NCBI RefSeq assembly: GCF_037414475.1
Contig: NZ_CP147913.1
Coordinates: 7,252,001 to 7,316,000 of the forward strand
Direction: 5' to 3'
Length of the DNA stretch: 64,000 bases
Source of the DNA: Myxococcus stipitatus
GTDB lineage: Bacteria; Myxococcota; Myxococcia; Myxococcales; Myxococcaceae
Below the pieces are notes generated by a model that saw nothing but the letters and a program-made list of their open reading frames with translations, was not told the DNA's origin and made no database searches. The position numbers and the translations under genes are program-made. The stretch's first letter is position 1; each line of letters opens with the position of its first letter. Positions 25,379 to 33,094 of the stretch are shown here, in pieces.

Positions 25379-26641
25379 GTGTTTGGGATGCATCGGGTTC
25401 CGACCTCGGCGTCGGGGAGCAGATGGCTCGACATGGAAATCAGAACCGTCGTTCACCCCGTGGATGTGACGAACAGCGGGTCTCAGTGGCTTCAGTGGTT
25501 GAAGGACAAACTGTGGGACAACGACATCTCGTTGAAGCGGTCGGGTCCGCAAGCGATTGCGCTCTTCCTGCTCTCCGCTGTCGCGCTGGCCGCGGAGTTG
25601 TCCTATCACCACAATGGTCTTGGATTGCTGGATGCCTGGCGGGCCGAGCGGGTGGTGGTCTTCTACAACGTGGAGGAGCTGGTCCTCTCCAGCGTGGGCT
25701 CGTCACTGGCCTTCTGGGTGGTCGCCGCGGCCATCTTCCGAATTGTCTTCGGGATGCTCGTCGGGGTCGCAGACCTGGTGTTCTACCAGCGAATCACCGG
25801 CCGGCCGTTCGACTGGGAGTCGATGATCAACAGCGCCGTGGTCAACCTCGTGTTCCTCACCACGGGGCTGTTCACCTTCATGAACCCCGCGGTCCAGGGC
25901 TTGCTGCGGCAGTACGTGAGTCTGGTGCAGTCCATCCCCACGCTGGTGAACCTGAACGGCGCCCTCGCGCTGGTCGTCGCGTGCTTCATGGCTGACTTCT
26001 GCTACTACTGGTCCCATCGGTGGGCTCACAAGGTCCGGTTCTTCTGGAACCTGGGGCACATCAACCATCACCGCTCGCGCAACCTGTCGCAGCTCACCCA
26101 GGTGGTCGACCCGCAGACCTCCATCCTGGATGTGGCCGGCGGGCGCGCCTTCGTGATGCTCCTGCTCCCCATCGTGACGAAGCTCTTCTCGCTCGACATC
26201 CGGGGCGCTGGGTGGATGTTCGTGGTCCTGTTGATCCTCGACGCCTGGACCAACCCGTCACATTCGGTGGTCCTCTACCACGCGGAGACGCGGTTCAAGG
26301 TGTTGCGGCTGTTCCGCTCCGTCCTCGTGACTCCGGCCGTCCACTTCACGCACCACTCGCGAGAGCAGGCCCACAACATCTCGGATGGGAGCAACTTCGG
26401 GGCACGGCTGACGCTCTGGGACCGGCTCTTTGGAACCTATGTCGAACCCCCTCCCTACATCCCGGACGCGGGCCTGTTCGGGGACGACGCGGACTACTGT
26501 CGCAACCCGCTGCGCTTCATCTTCCAGCCCTACGTCCGGATGTTCGAGGAGCTGCGCAACAACCGCCTCCGGTGCTGGCCCGCGATTGTGTTTGGTCCCG
26601 CGTCCTATACGCCCCCCGTGCCCGCGAGCAGCAAGTACTGA
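25379..26641 (+). CDS. Sterol desaturase / fatty acid hydroxylase-family membrane enzyme
   Basis: 420 residues with several membrane helices and the tripartite di-iron His motif: SHRWAH (H213, H217), HINHH (H227, H230, H231) and HFTHH plus a further His (about 322-334). The family uses O2 to hydroxylate or desaturate sterols, fatty acids or carotenoids. GTG 25379 is favoured because AAGGA lies exactly 8 nt upstream; ATG 25388 and 25433 lack this. It is the first gene of a co-directional series and is 29 bp upstream of the DUF1993 gene. Substrate unknown: a lipid or terpenoid is likely. Confidence 0.88.
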   Translation: MFGMHRVPTSASGSRWLDMEIRTVVHPVDVTNSGSQWLQWLKDKLWDNDISLKRSGPQAIALFLLSAVALAAELSYHHNGLGLLDAWRAERVVVFYNVEELVLSSVGSSLAFWVVAAAIFRIVFGMLVGVADLVFYQRITGRPFDWESMINSAVVNLVFLTTGLFTFMNPAVQGLLRQYVSLVQSIPTLVNLNGALALVVACFMADFCYYWSHRWAHKVRFFWNLGHINHHRSRNLSQLTQVVDPQTSILDVAGGRAFVMLLLPIVTKLFSLDIRGAGWMFVVLLILDAWTNPSHSVVLYHAETRFKVLRLFRSVLVTPAVHFTHHSREQAHNISDGSNFGARLTLWDRLFGTYVEPPPYIPDAGLFGDDADYCRNPLRFIFQPYVRMFEELRNNRLRCWPAIVFGPASYTPPVPASSKY

Positions 26642-26670
26642 GCCGCCTGCGTGAACAAGGTCCCATCATC

Positions 26671-27258
26671 ATGAGCGTCTCGGTCTATGAAGCCAGCGTG
26701 CCCGCCTTGAGCCGCACGCTGCGGAGCCTGGGCCACATCCTCCAGAAGGGCGCCGCCCACGCACGCCAGCAGGGACTCCGTCCGGAGACCTTGCTCGAGA
26801 AGCGCCTGGCCCCGGACATGTTTCCACTCGCGCGTCAGGTGGAGATCGTGGTGTCCGGAGCGAAGGGGTGCGTGGCCCGGCTGTCGGGGCGGCTGCCTCC
26901 GGGTGACACCTCCGGGGAGCTCGCGGTCTTCAACCGAGGTGATGAGCCATCCTTCGGCCCTTTCCCCACGTCTTTCGAACAGCTCCAGCGGCTGGTGGAA
27001 GAAGCCCTGGTCCAGGTGCGCTCCATCTCCCCGGAAGAAGTCGAGGCCGGCCCCGCGTCCATCTCCGTCGCCAAGCGCGGAGAGGTGCGCCACTTCGAGA
27101 CGCGTTCCTTCGTGCTCGCCTATGTGCTCCCCAATCTCTATTTTCATGTCACCGTGGTGTACGCGCTGCTGAGAGCCGAGGGGGTCCCGCTCGGGAAGAG
27201 TGACTTTGAAGGGCCCGCCGTCTATCGCCTTCAAGTCACCAACCCGGGCCAGGACTGA
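26671..27258 (+). CDS. DUF1993 domain protein
   Basis: 195 residues. The N-terminal MSVSVYEASVPALSRTLRSL and the RLAPDMFPLARQVEIV segment are hallmarks of DUF1993, related to DinB-like four-helix folds; the C-terminal LPNLYFHVTVVYALLRAEGV with HVT..YA..R also matches. It begins 29 bp after the hydroxylase gene, with AAGG upstream, so it is probably cotranscribed. Function unknown; family members are often annotated as stress-associated. Confidence 0.88.
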   Translation: MSVSVYEASVPALSRTLRSLGHILQKGAAHARQQGLRPETLLEKRLAPDMFPLARQVEIVVSGAKGCVARLSGRLPPGDTSGELAVFNRGDEPSFGPFPTSFEQLQRLVEEALVQVRSISPEEVEAGPASISVAKRGEVRHFETRSFVLAYVLPNLYFHVTVVYALLRAEGVPLGKSDFEGPAVYRLQVTNPGQD

Positions 27259-27399
27259 CTCCAGCACCTCCTGTCTGAAGAGAGACGCGCGGGGGGCCTG
27301 GCCAGACGCCGAGGCCGTGTCGCGTCCGCGTGCCTCCTTCCTCCGGATGATTCGCCATGCAGTTGCGCTGCCCCAGGGGCTCGCCACGAAGGAAACGCC

Positions 27400-29055
27400 A
27401 TGACGTCGTCACATGCTCCCGTGATGGAGGAACCGGAGCGCAGGACCGGTCTCTTCATCCTGTGCATCGGGTTCTTTGTCTTTGGCCTGTTGGGCACCGT
27501 CACCGGTGTCACGCTTCCCAACATCAAACAGGAGTTTGGAGTCACCAACGAAAGCGCTGGCGTGGTCTTCGTCTACTGGTCGGTCGGCGTGCTGGTCGGC
27601 GCCTTCATCGGCGGGAAGGTCTTCTACCTGGCCCGGGCGAGGACGTTGTTCATCGCCACCTCGCTCGCCTCCATGGTCTGCCTGGTGCTGCTCTATCGGG
27701 AGCGGGAGTTTCACTTCTACAAGCTGCTCATCTTCACCCTCTCCCTGTCGGGGAGCCTGTTCTTCACCGTGGGCCATGCGACGGCCGCCAGAGTGGGGCA
27801 CGACAACAAGGTGTCCATTCTCAGCTTCATGGACTTCCTCTTCAGCCTGGGGAGCGTGTCGACCCCCTTGCTCGTGAACGCCTTCACGGCCCCGGGGCGC
27901 TGGACGGGCAGCGGCTGGAGGCTCGTCTTCCTGGTGGCCGCGGGACTCCTGGTGGTCGCCACGGCGCTGGCCACGCGGCTGTCGGCGCGCTCGGAGCCCG
28001 CGTCGGAGAAGACCGCCGAGCGCTCCGGCGCGGGATATCTGTCGTTGCTCTCCGACCCGCTCTTCCTGTGCTTCATGCTGGCGAGCCTGTTCCTGCACGC
28101 CACCGAGTGGGGCCACGGTGTCTGGTTCGTCACGTATGCGAGCGAGGTGGTGGGGCTTGCTCCCGCGCAGGCTCGAGAGGCCTTCAGCTTCTTCCTGATG
28201 GGGATGGCTGCTTCGCGGCTGCTCGGCAGTTGGCTCATCTGGAACCTCAAGTCATCGACCTTGATGGCGCTGCTGATCTCCAGCGCGACGGTCGCCGCCA
28301 TCTCCCTGCTGGACTACCGGAGCTTCCACGCCCTGTGCATCCTGAACTTCATGTTCGGCTTCGGCCTGGGCGCGCTCTTCCCGCTGCTGCTCGGACTGTC
28401 GATGGAGCGGGCTCCCACGAAGAGCGCCATGTTGTCGGGGATTGGCCTCATGGCGGGAACGCTGGGCGCGAAGAGCATCTCCTATGTCATTGGACTGCTG
28501 GCCGACCAGTCCTCCCTCGCGGAGTCCTATCGCTACGTCTCCTGGGCCATGGTCGTGCTGCTGGTGGCGGTGCTGTCGTTCCTGTCGTTCCATCTGCGCA
28601 CGCAGCGGTCCGTCCGGGTGCCCCAGGCCGCGGCTCGTGACGAGCGGCGGGAGGACGTGGACGAACCCGAGGAGGGCTCGGCCCGGTTCGAGTTCAGCTT
28701 CGGCGTGTCGGGCGCGGCGCTCCACCGGCTCGTCGTCGAGCGCTCACCTCGCGACGCCCTCCGCCGTCTGCTGCTGGACTGGGAGCTGCGGCGGGAGTTC
28801 TCCGCGCGCTTCGGACGCAGGCGGCGTCTGCGGCGTGAAGAGGCCGCGGGATTCCTTCGCCACGTCTGGGACACGTACCCGGTGGCGAGGGAGCTCTATC
28901 CGAGCCCGGCGGAGCTCCTGGGCGCGAAGGAGCCTGTCCCCGTGCGCGACGTGGCGCCCGTGGGCGCGCAGTCCCTGGTCGACGCGGCCCTGCTGCCCCT
29001 GCCTCTCCACAGCGGTCTTCCTTCTTCGACGGAAGGACTTACTCGTGATCGATGA
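27400..29055 (+). CDS. MFS transporter with an extra C-terminal cytoplasmic domain
   Basis: 551 residues. Residues about 15-395 form a 12-helix major facilitator fold (LFILCIGFFVFGLLGTVTGV, VGVLVGAFIGGKVFYLARAR with the loop 2-3 motif, FGFGLGALFPLLLGLSMER). A 150-residue soluble tail follows: an acidic linker (DERREDVDEPEE), then an Arg-rich helical region (FEFSFGVSGAALHRLVV, RRRRLRREEAAGFLRHVWD). This tail is absent from ordinary MFS proteins of about 400 residues. AAGGAAACGCC precedes the ATG. Its last codons overlap the hflK-like gene by 11 bases. Substrate unknown. Confidence 0.85.
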   Translation: MTSSHAPVMEEPERRTGLFILCIGFFVFGLLGTVTGVTLPNIKQEFGVTNESAGVVFVYWSVGVLVGAFIGGKVFYLARARTLFIATSLASMVCLVLLYREREFHFYKLLIFTLSLSGSLFFTVGHATAARVGHDNKVSILSFMDFLFSLGSVSTPLLVNAFTAPGRWTGSGWRLVFLVAAGLLVVATALATRLSARSEPASEKTAERSGAGYLSLLSDPLFLCFMLASLFLHATEWGHGVWFVTYASEVVGLAPAQAREAFSFFLMGMAASRLLGSWLIWNLKSSTLMALLISSATVAAISLLDYRSFHALCILNFMFGFGLGALFPLLLGLSMERAPTKSAMLSGIGLMAGTLGAKSISYVIGLLADQSSLAESYRYVSWAMVVLLVAVLSFLSFHLRTQRSVRVPQAAARDERREDVDEPEEGSARFEFSFGVSGAALHRLVVERSPRDALRRLLLDWELRREFSARFGRRRRLRREEAAGFLRHVWDTYPVARELYPSPAELLGAKEPVPVRDVAPVGAQSLVDAALLPLPLHSGLPSSTEGLTRDR

Positions 29056-30040
29056 ATCCGTAATGGCGAAGAACGACGCCCAGCCACCGGAGGCCAGCAT
29101 CCTGGCCATCAACGTCCTGGTCGTGGTGCTCATCGTGGGCGGCATGGCGGCCCAGAACCTGTTCTACACCGCGCAGCCGGAGGAGCGCGTGGTCATCAAG
29201 CGCTTCGGCGCGGTCATCGGGCTGGCGGGGCCGGGCCTTCACTTCAAGCTGCCGTTCGGCATCGACGAAGTCCACAAGGTGGCCACCGAGCGCGTGCTCA
29301 AGCAGGACTTCGGGTTCCGCGTCCAACCGGGCGAGGAGGGCGCCCCTGGCCGCGTCCTCACCGAGGGGTACCAACACGAGCGGGAGATGCTCACGGGGGA
29401 CCTCAACGTGATTGATGTGTCGTGGGTGGTGCAGTACCAGATTCAAGACCCCATCCAATACCTCCACGAGCTGAGAGACCCCGAGCAGACATTGAGGGAC
29501 AGCTCGGAGGCGGTCATGCGGCGGCTGGTGGGCGGCAGCCCGGCGAGCGAGGTGTTGACCACGGCCCGGGCGGATATCTCCCTCCGGGCGCGCGATGAGC
29601 TCCAGGTGGCGATGGATGGCTACCACTCCGGCATCCGCATCACCGCCGTGGAGCTGCAGGCGGTGGTGCCTCCCCAGCGGGTGCAGGCGTCCTTCAACGA
29701 GGTCAACGAAGCGCGCCAGGAGCGTGAGCGGATGATCAACGAGGCCATCAAGCAGAAGAACCAGGCCATCCCCCAGGCGATAGGTGAAGCGAAGCGCACG
29801 GTGGCCGAAGCCGAGGCCTACGCTTTCGAACGCACCCGCCGCGCGGAAGGGGACGTGGTCCGGTTCCAATCCATCCTCAAGGAGTACGTCCGGGCCCCGG
29901 AGGTGACTCGCAAGCGGCTCTATCTGGAGGTCATCCGGGAGGTGGTGCCCAAGGCGGGGAAGATCATCGTCGTCCAGGAAGGGGAGAGCCGCCCGCAGTC
30001 CTTCCTTCATTTGAACGAGCAGGGAGGCTCGCAGAAGTGA
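29045..30040 (+). CDS. hflK: HflK-like SPFH/prohibitin membrane protein
   Basis: 331 residues. One N-terminal membrane helix (ILAINVLVVVLIVGGMAAQ) is followed by the SPFH/band 7 domain (EERVVIKRFGAVIGLAGPGLH, the HFKLPFGIDEVHKV segment, DVSWVVQYQIQDPIQYL) and a coiled coil (EARQERERMINEAIKQKNQA). HflK with HflC forms a cage around the FtsH protease. GTG 29045 is chosen: GGAAGGA lies 7-8 nt upstream; ATG 29063 has none. It overlaps the MFS stop and, by 4 bases, the hflC start, so the genes are translationally coupled. No ftsH is adjacent. Confidence 0.9.
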   Translation: MIDESVMAKNDAQPPEASILAINVLVVVLIVGGMAAQNLFYTAQPEERVVIKRFGAVIGLAGPGLHFKLPFGIDEVHKVATERVLKQDFGFRVQPGEEGAPGRVLTEGYQHEREMLTGDLNVIDVSWVVQYQIQDPIQYLHELRDPEQTLRDSSEAVMRRLVGGSPASEVLTTARADISLRARDELQVAMDGYHSGIRITAVELQAVVPPQRVQASFNEVNEARQERERMINEAIKQKNQAIPQAIGEAKRTVAEAEAYAFERTRRAEGDVVRFQSILKEYVRAPEVTRKRLYLEVIREVVPKAGKIIVVQEGESRPQSFLHLNEQGGSQK

Positions 30041-30945
30041 AAGCCAGAATCGCAGGCCTGAGTGTCCTCTTCGTCGTCTTGCTGACCACCGGCTATTCCT
30101 CGGCCTTCGTCCTGGGCGAGGCCGAGCAGGCCCTCATCGTCCGGTTCGGTGAAATCAAGAGGGCCCCTCTCACCGCGCCCGGACTCCACTGGAAATGGCC
30201 GTTCCTCGACGAGGTGCGCCGGTTCGATGAGCGCCTGTGGACCTGGGAGGCGGACGCCGAGCAGATTCCCACGCTGGGGCGGGAGTTCATCCTGGTCAAG
30301 AGCAGCGCCCACGTGCGCATCGAGAACCCGCGCTTGTTCCTGGAGAGCGTGCACGACGAACAGGGGGCGCGGAGCCGGCTCGATGACATCCTCCATTCCG
30401 TCGTGCGCAACCAGGTCTCCGGCGCGCGGATTGAAGAGCTCATCCGCGCCGAGGCGCTCGAGCAGGCGATTCTCGAAGCCGCCCGGCCGCAGATATCCAA
30501 GTACGGCATGGCGCTGACGGATGTCCGCATCCAGCGGGTCAACTACATCGCCAGCGTGCGGGAGCAGGTGGAGAACCGCATGATTTCCGAGCGGCAGAGC
30601 ATCGCCGAGAAGTTCCGCTCGGAAGGCCGGGGCCGCAGCGAGGAGATCCGGGGCGAACTGGAGCGGGAGCTCCAGGCCATCCGCTCCGAGGCCTCGCGCA
30701 AGGCGGAGGAGGTCCGCGGTGAGGCCGATGCACAGGTGACGCGCCTCTATGGTCAGGCGTATGGCCAGAACGCGGAGTTCTTCGCCTTCCTCAAGACGCT
30801 GGAGACCTATCGCGAGACCATGGGCGCCAACACGACGCTCATGATTCGCGCGGACTCGGACTTCTATCGCTACCTGGAGTCCAGCGGCAGGTCGGTCGGG
30901 ACGAAGTCCGAGGTGAAAGGCCCGGCGGCGGTTGTCGCGAGATGA
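30037..30945 (+). CDS. hflC: HflC-like SPFH/prohibitin membrane protein
   Basis: 302 residues. N-terminal helix (LSVLFVVLLTTGYSSAFVL), then an SPFH domain: EQALIVRFGEIKRAPLTAPG, LHWKWPFLDEVRRFDERL, LTDVRIQRVNYIASVREQVE, with the long coiled coil EIRGELERELQAIRSEASRK and FFAFLKTLETYRETM typical of HflC. GTG 30037 overlaps the hflK TGA (GTGA). It pairs with HflK to regulate FtsH-dependent membrane protein turnover. Placement behind a lipid-modifying enzyme and an MFS gene, rather than the usual hflX or purA neighbourhood, is notable. Confidence 0.92.
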   Translation: MKARIAGLSVLFVVLLTTGYSSAFVLGEAEQALIVRFGEIKRAPLTAPGLHWKWPFLDEVRRFDERLWTWEADAEQIPTLGREFILVKSSAHVRIENPRLFLESVHDEQGARSRLDDILHSVVRNQVSGARIEELIRAEALEQAILEAARPQISKYGMALTDVRIQRVNYIASVREQVENRMISERQSIAEKFRSEGRGRSEEIRGELERELQAIRSEASRKAEEVRGEADAQVTRLYGQAYGQNAEFFAFLKTLETYRETMGANTTLMIRADSDFYRYLESSGRSVGTKSEVKGPAAVVAR

Positions 30946-31009
30946 GCCGGCGTTCGTCCTTCGAGCGCCTCGATTCCCATGCAACTTCAACCCATGTCCT
31001 GGATGAGTC

Positions 31010-32935
31010 ATGTCTCACACGGTCCGCATCGTCCTGGTCTTGTTCACAGGCCTTGGGATTCTCTCGTGGGGAGTGCTGGAGCTGGTCTCGAGCACCCGCC
31101 GCTCCTGGTTCGCCGAGCCCGCGCAACAGCGGTTCCCACCGCGAACGGAGGAGTGGCGTCCGCCGCGCCTCGACCTGGTGGCGCAGCGGGAGACCCTGGT
31201 CCGGCAGTCGGTGGTGTTGGCCTTCGGAGGGCTGGCGTTGTGCGCCTCGGCGGCCACCCTGTTGTTGAGGCGAAGGCCGTGGCGCCAATGGAGTCAGGCG
31301 CTTCGCGAGCCACCCCGAGGAGGCGTCCCCGGTCCCGAGCACCGGCCCGTCTTGCAGGACGCCAAGCCGCTCGTGGACCGGCCCCGGGTGGAGAAAGAGG
31401 AGGGGGACCTGGGGCGGTGGACCCCTCAGCGACTGAAGCAGACGTTGCGGCAATCCCTGGAGGGGGAGCACGTCGTCGTCGTCGCCAATCGTGAGCCGTA
31501 CATCCACGAGCGCGGCGCCGATGGAGGCCTCAAGGTGTCACATCCCGCGAGCGGTCTGGTGACGGCGCTGGAGCCCGTGATGCGCGCGTGCTCGGGCGTC
31601 TGGGTCGCGCATGGGAGTGGCTCCGCGGACCGTGAGACGGCGGACGCGAAGGGCAGGGTGCGGGTGCCCCCCGGAGAGGAGTCCTATCTGCTCCGGCGCG
31701 TCTGGCTCTCGCGAGAGGAAGAGCAGGGCTACTACGCGGGCTTCGCGAACGAAGGACTCTGGCCGCTGTGCCACATGGCCTATGCGCGGCCCACGTTCAG
31801 GCTGGAAGACTGGAAGCACTACCAGGCCGTGAACCAGAAGTTCGTGGACGCGGTGTGCGAGGAGGTGGATTCGGAGGCCCCCGTCATCCTGGTGCAGGAC
31901 TACCACTTCGCGCTCGTGCCCCGGATGATTCGCGAGCGGCTGCCCAAGGCGACCGTCATCACCTTCTGGCACATCCCCTGGCCCAACGCGGAGGCCTTCG
32001 GCGTCTGCCCCTGGCGCAACGAGCTGCTGCAAGGGCTGTTGGGCAGCAGCATCATCGGGTTTCATACGCAACTGCACTGCAACAACTTCGCGGAGGCCGC
32101 CGGACGCTTCCTGGAGTCGCGCATCGACCGGGAACAGACGGCGGTGGTCCACCAGGAGCGGACGACCCTCATCCGGCCGTATCCCATCTCCGTGGAGTGG
32201 CCCAACCGCTGGGTGAAGGACGCGCTCACCCCCGAGGAGTGCCGCGCGAGCGTCTGGAAGGAGCTGGGCCTGGCGCCGGACGCGTTGCTGGGCATCGGTG
32301 TGGACCGGCTCGACTACACCAAGGGCATCGAGGAGCGCCTGTTGGCGGTGGAGCGGCTGCTCGAGCACTCCCCCGAGTTCCGGGGGCGCTTCTCCTTCGC
32401 GCAGCTCGCGGCGCCGAGCCGGACGACCATCGAGCGCTACCGCCAGCTCAACGACAGCGTCGAGTCACTGGCTGCTCGAATCAATCGCCGCTTCGGGACG
32501 GCGACGTACCAGCCCATCATCCTGATGCGTGCACACCATGAGCCGCCGGACGTCTTCCGGTACTACCGCGCGGCGGACGTCTGCTACGTCAGCAGCCTGC
32601 ATGACGGGATGAACCTGGTGGCGAAGGAGTTCGTCGCGGCGCGCGAGGACGAGCAGGGCGTCCTGGTGCTCAGTCAGTTCACCGGCGCGGCCCGGGAGTT
32701 GTCGGAGGGATTGATTGTCAATCCGTTCGACTTCGAGGAGGCGAGCCGCGCGCTGGCGACGGGGCTGGCCATGTCGGAGGAGGAACAGCGCGTCCGCATG
32801 CGGGCGATGCGCGCCGTCGTCAGCGAGTTCAATGTCTACCGCTGGGCGGGACAGATGGTCATGGACGCAGCCCGGGTCCGAGAGCGGGGGCGCCTCACGG
32901 AGCGGCTCACGGTCCACGCCGTGGCCCTGCGGTGA
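31010..32935 (+). CDS. otsA: Membrane-anchored GT20 trehalose-6-phosphate synthase
   Basis: 641 residues, about 170 longer than standard OtsA (about 470). The extra N-terminus has two membrane helices (about 5-27 and 67-86) with a short exported loop and a Pro/Arg linker. The GT20 domain starts near 145: VVVVANREPYIHERG, VLVQDYHFALVPRMI (as ILVQDYHFALVP), FWHIPWPNAEAFGVCPW, GIGVDRLDYTKGIEERL and SSLHDGMNLVAKEFVAAR, covering the UDP-glucose and glucose-6-phosphate sites. It makes trehalose-6-phosphate; no otsB phosphatase is adjacent or fused. It begins 64 bp after hflC. Glucosylglycerol-phosphate synthase is an alternative GT20 activity. Confidence 0.87.
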   Translation: MSHTVRIVLVLFTGLGILSWGVLELVSSTRRSWFAEPAQQRFPPRTEEWRPPRLDLVAQRETLVRQSVVLAFGGLALCASAATLLLRRRPWRQWSQALREPPRGGVPGPEHRPVLQDAKPLVDRPRVEKEEGDLGRWTPQRLKQTLRQSLEGEHVVVVANREPYIHERGADGGLKVSHPASGLVTALEPVMRACSGVWVAHGSGSADRETADAKGRVRVPPGEESYLLRRVWLSREEEQGYYAGFANEGLWPLCHMAYARPTFRLEDWKHYQAVNQKFVDAVCEEVDSEAPVILVQDYHFALVPRMIRERLPKATVITFWHIPWPNAEAFGVCPWRNELLQGLLGSSIIGFHTQLHCNNFAEAAGRFLESRIDREQTAVVHQERTTLIRPYPISVEWPNRWVKDALTPEECRASVWKELGLAPDALLGIGVDRLDYTKGIEERLLAVERLLEHSPEFRGRFSFAQLAAPSRTTIERYRQLNDSVESLAARINRRFGTATYQPIILMRAHHEPPDVFRYYRAADVCYVSSLHDGMNLVAKEFVAAREDEQGVLVLSQFTGAARELSEGLIVNPFDFEEASRALATGLAMSEEEQRVRMRAMRAVVSEFNVYRWAGQMVMDAARVRERGRLTERLTVHAVALR

Positions 32936-33094
32936 GGGATGGGAAGTGCCCGATATCACTCAATCTTCTTGATAGGGAGATGGAGCTGCCTGGGAGGGGT
33001 GTTGGCGGTGGCAAGGGAAAGCTCGTAAGACATGGATGTCGCATTGCTCTGTCCTGGTGGAAGCCCCTTCCGCCCTCATGTCTGGAGCCTTCAC

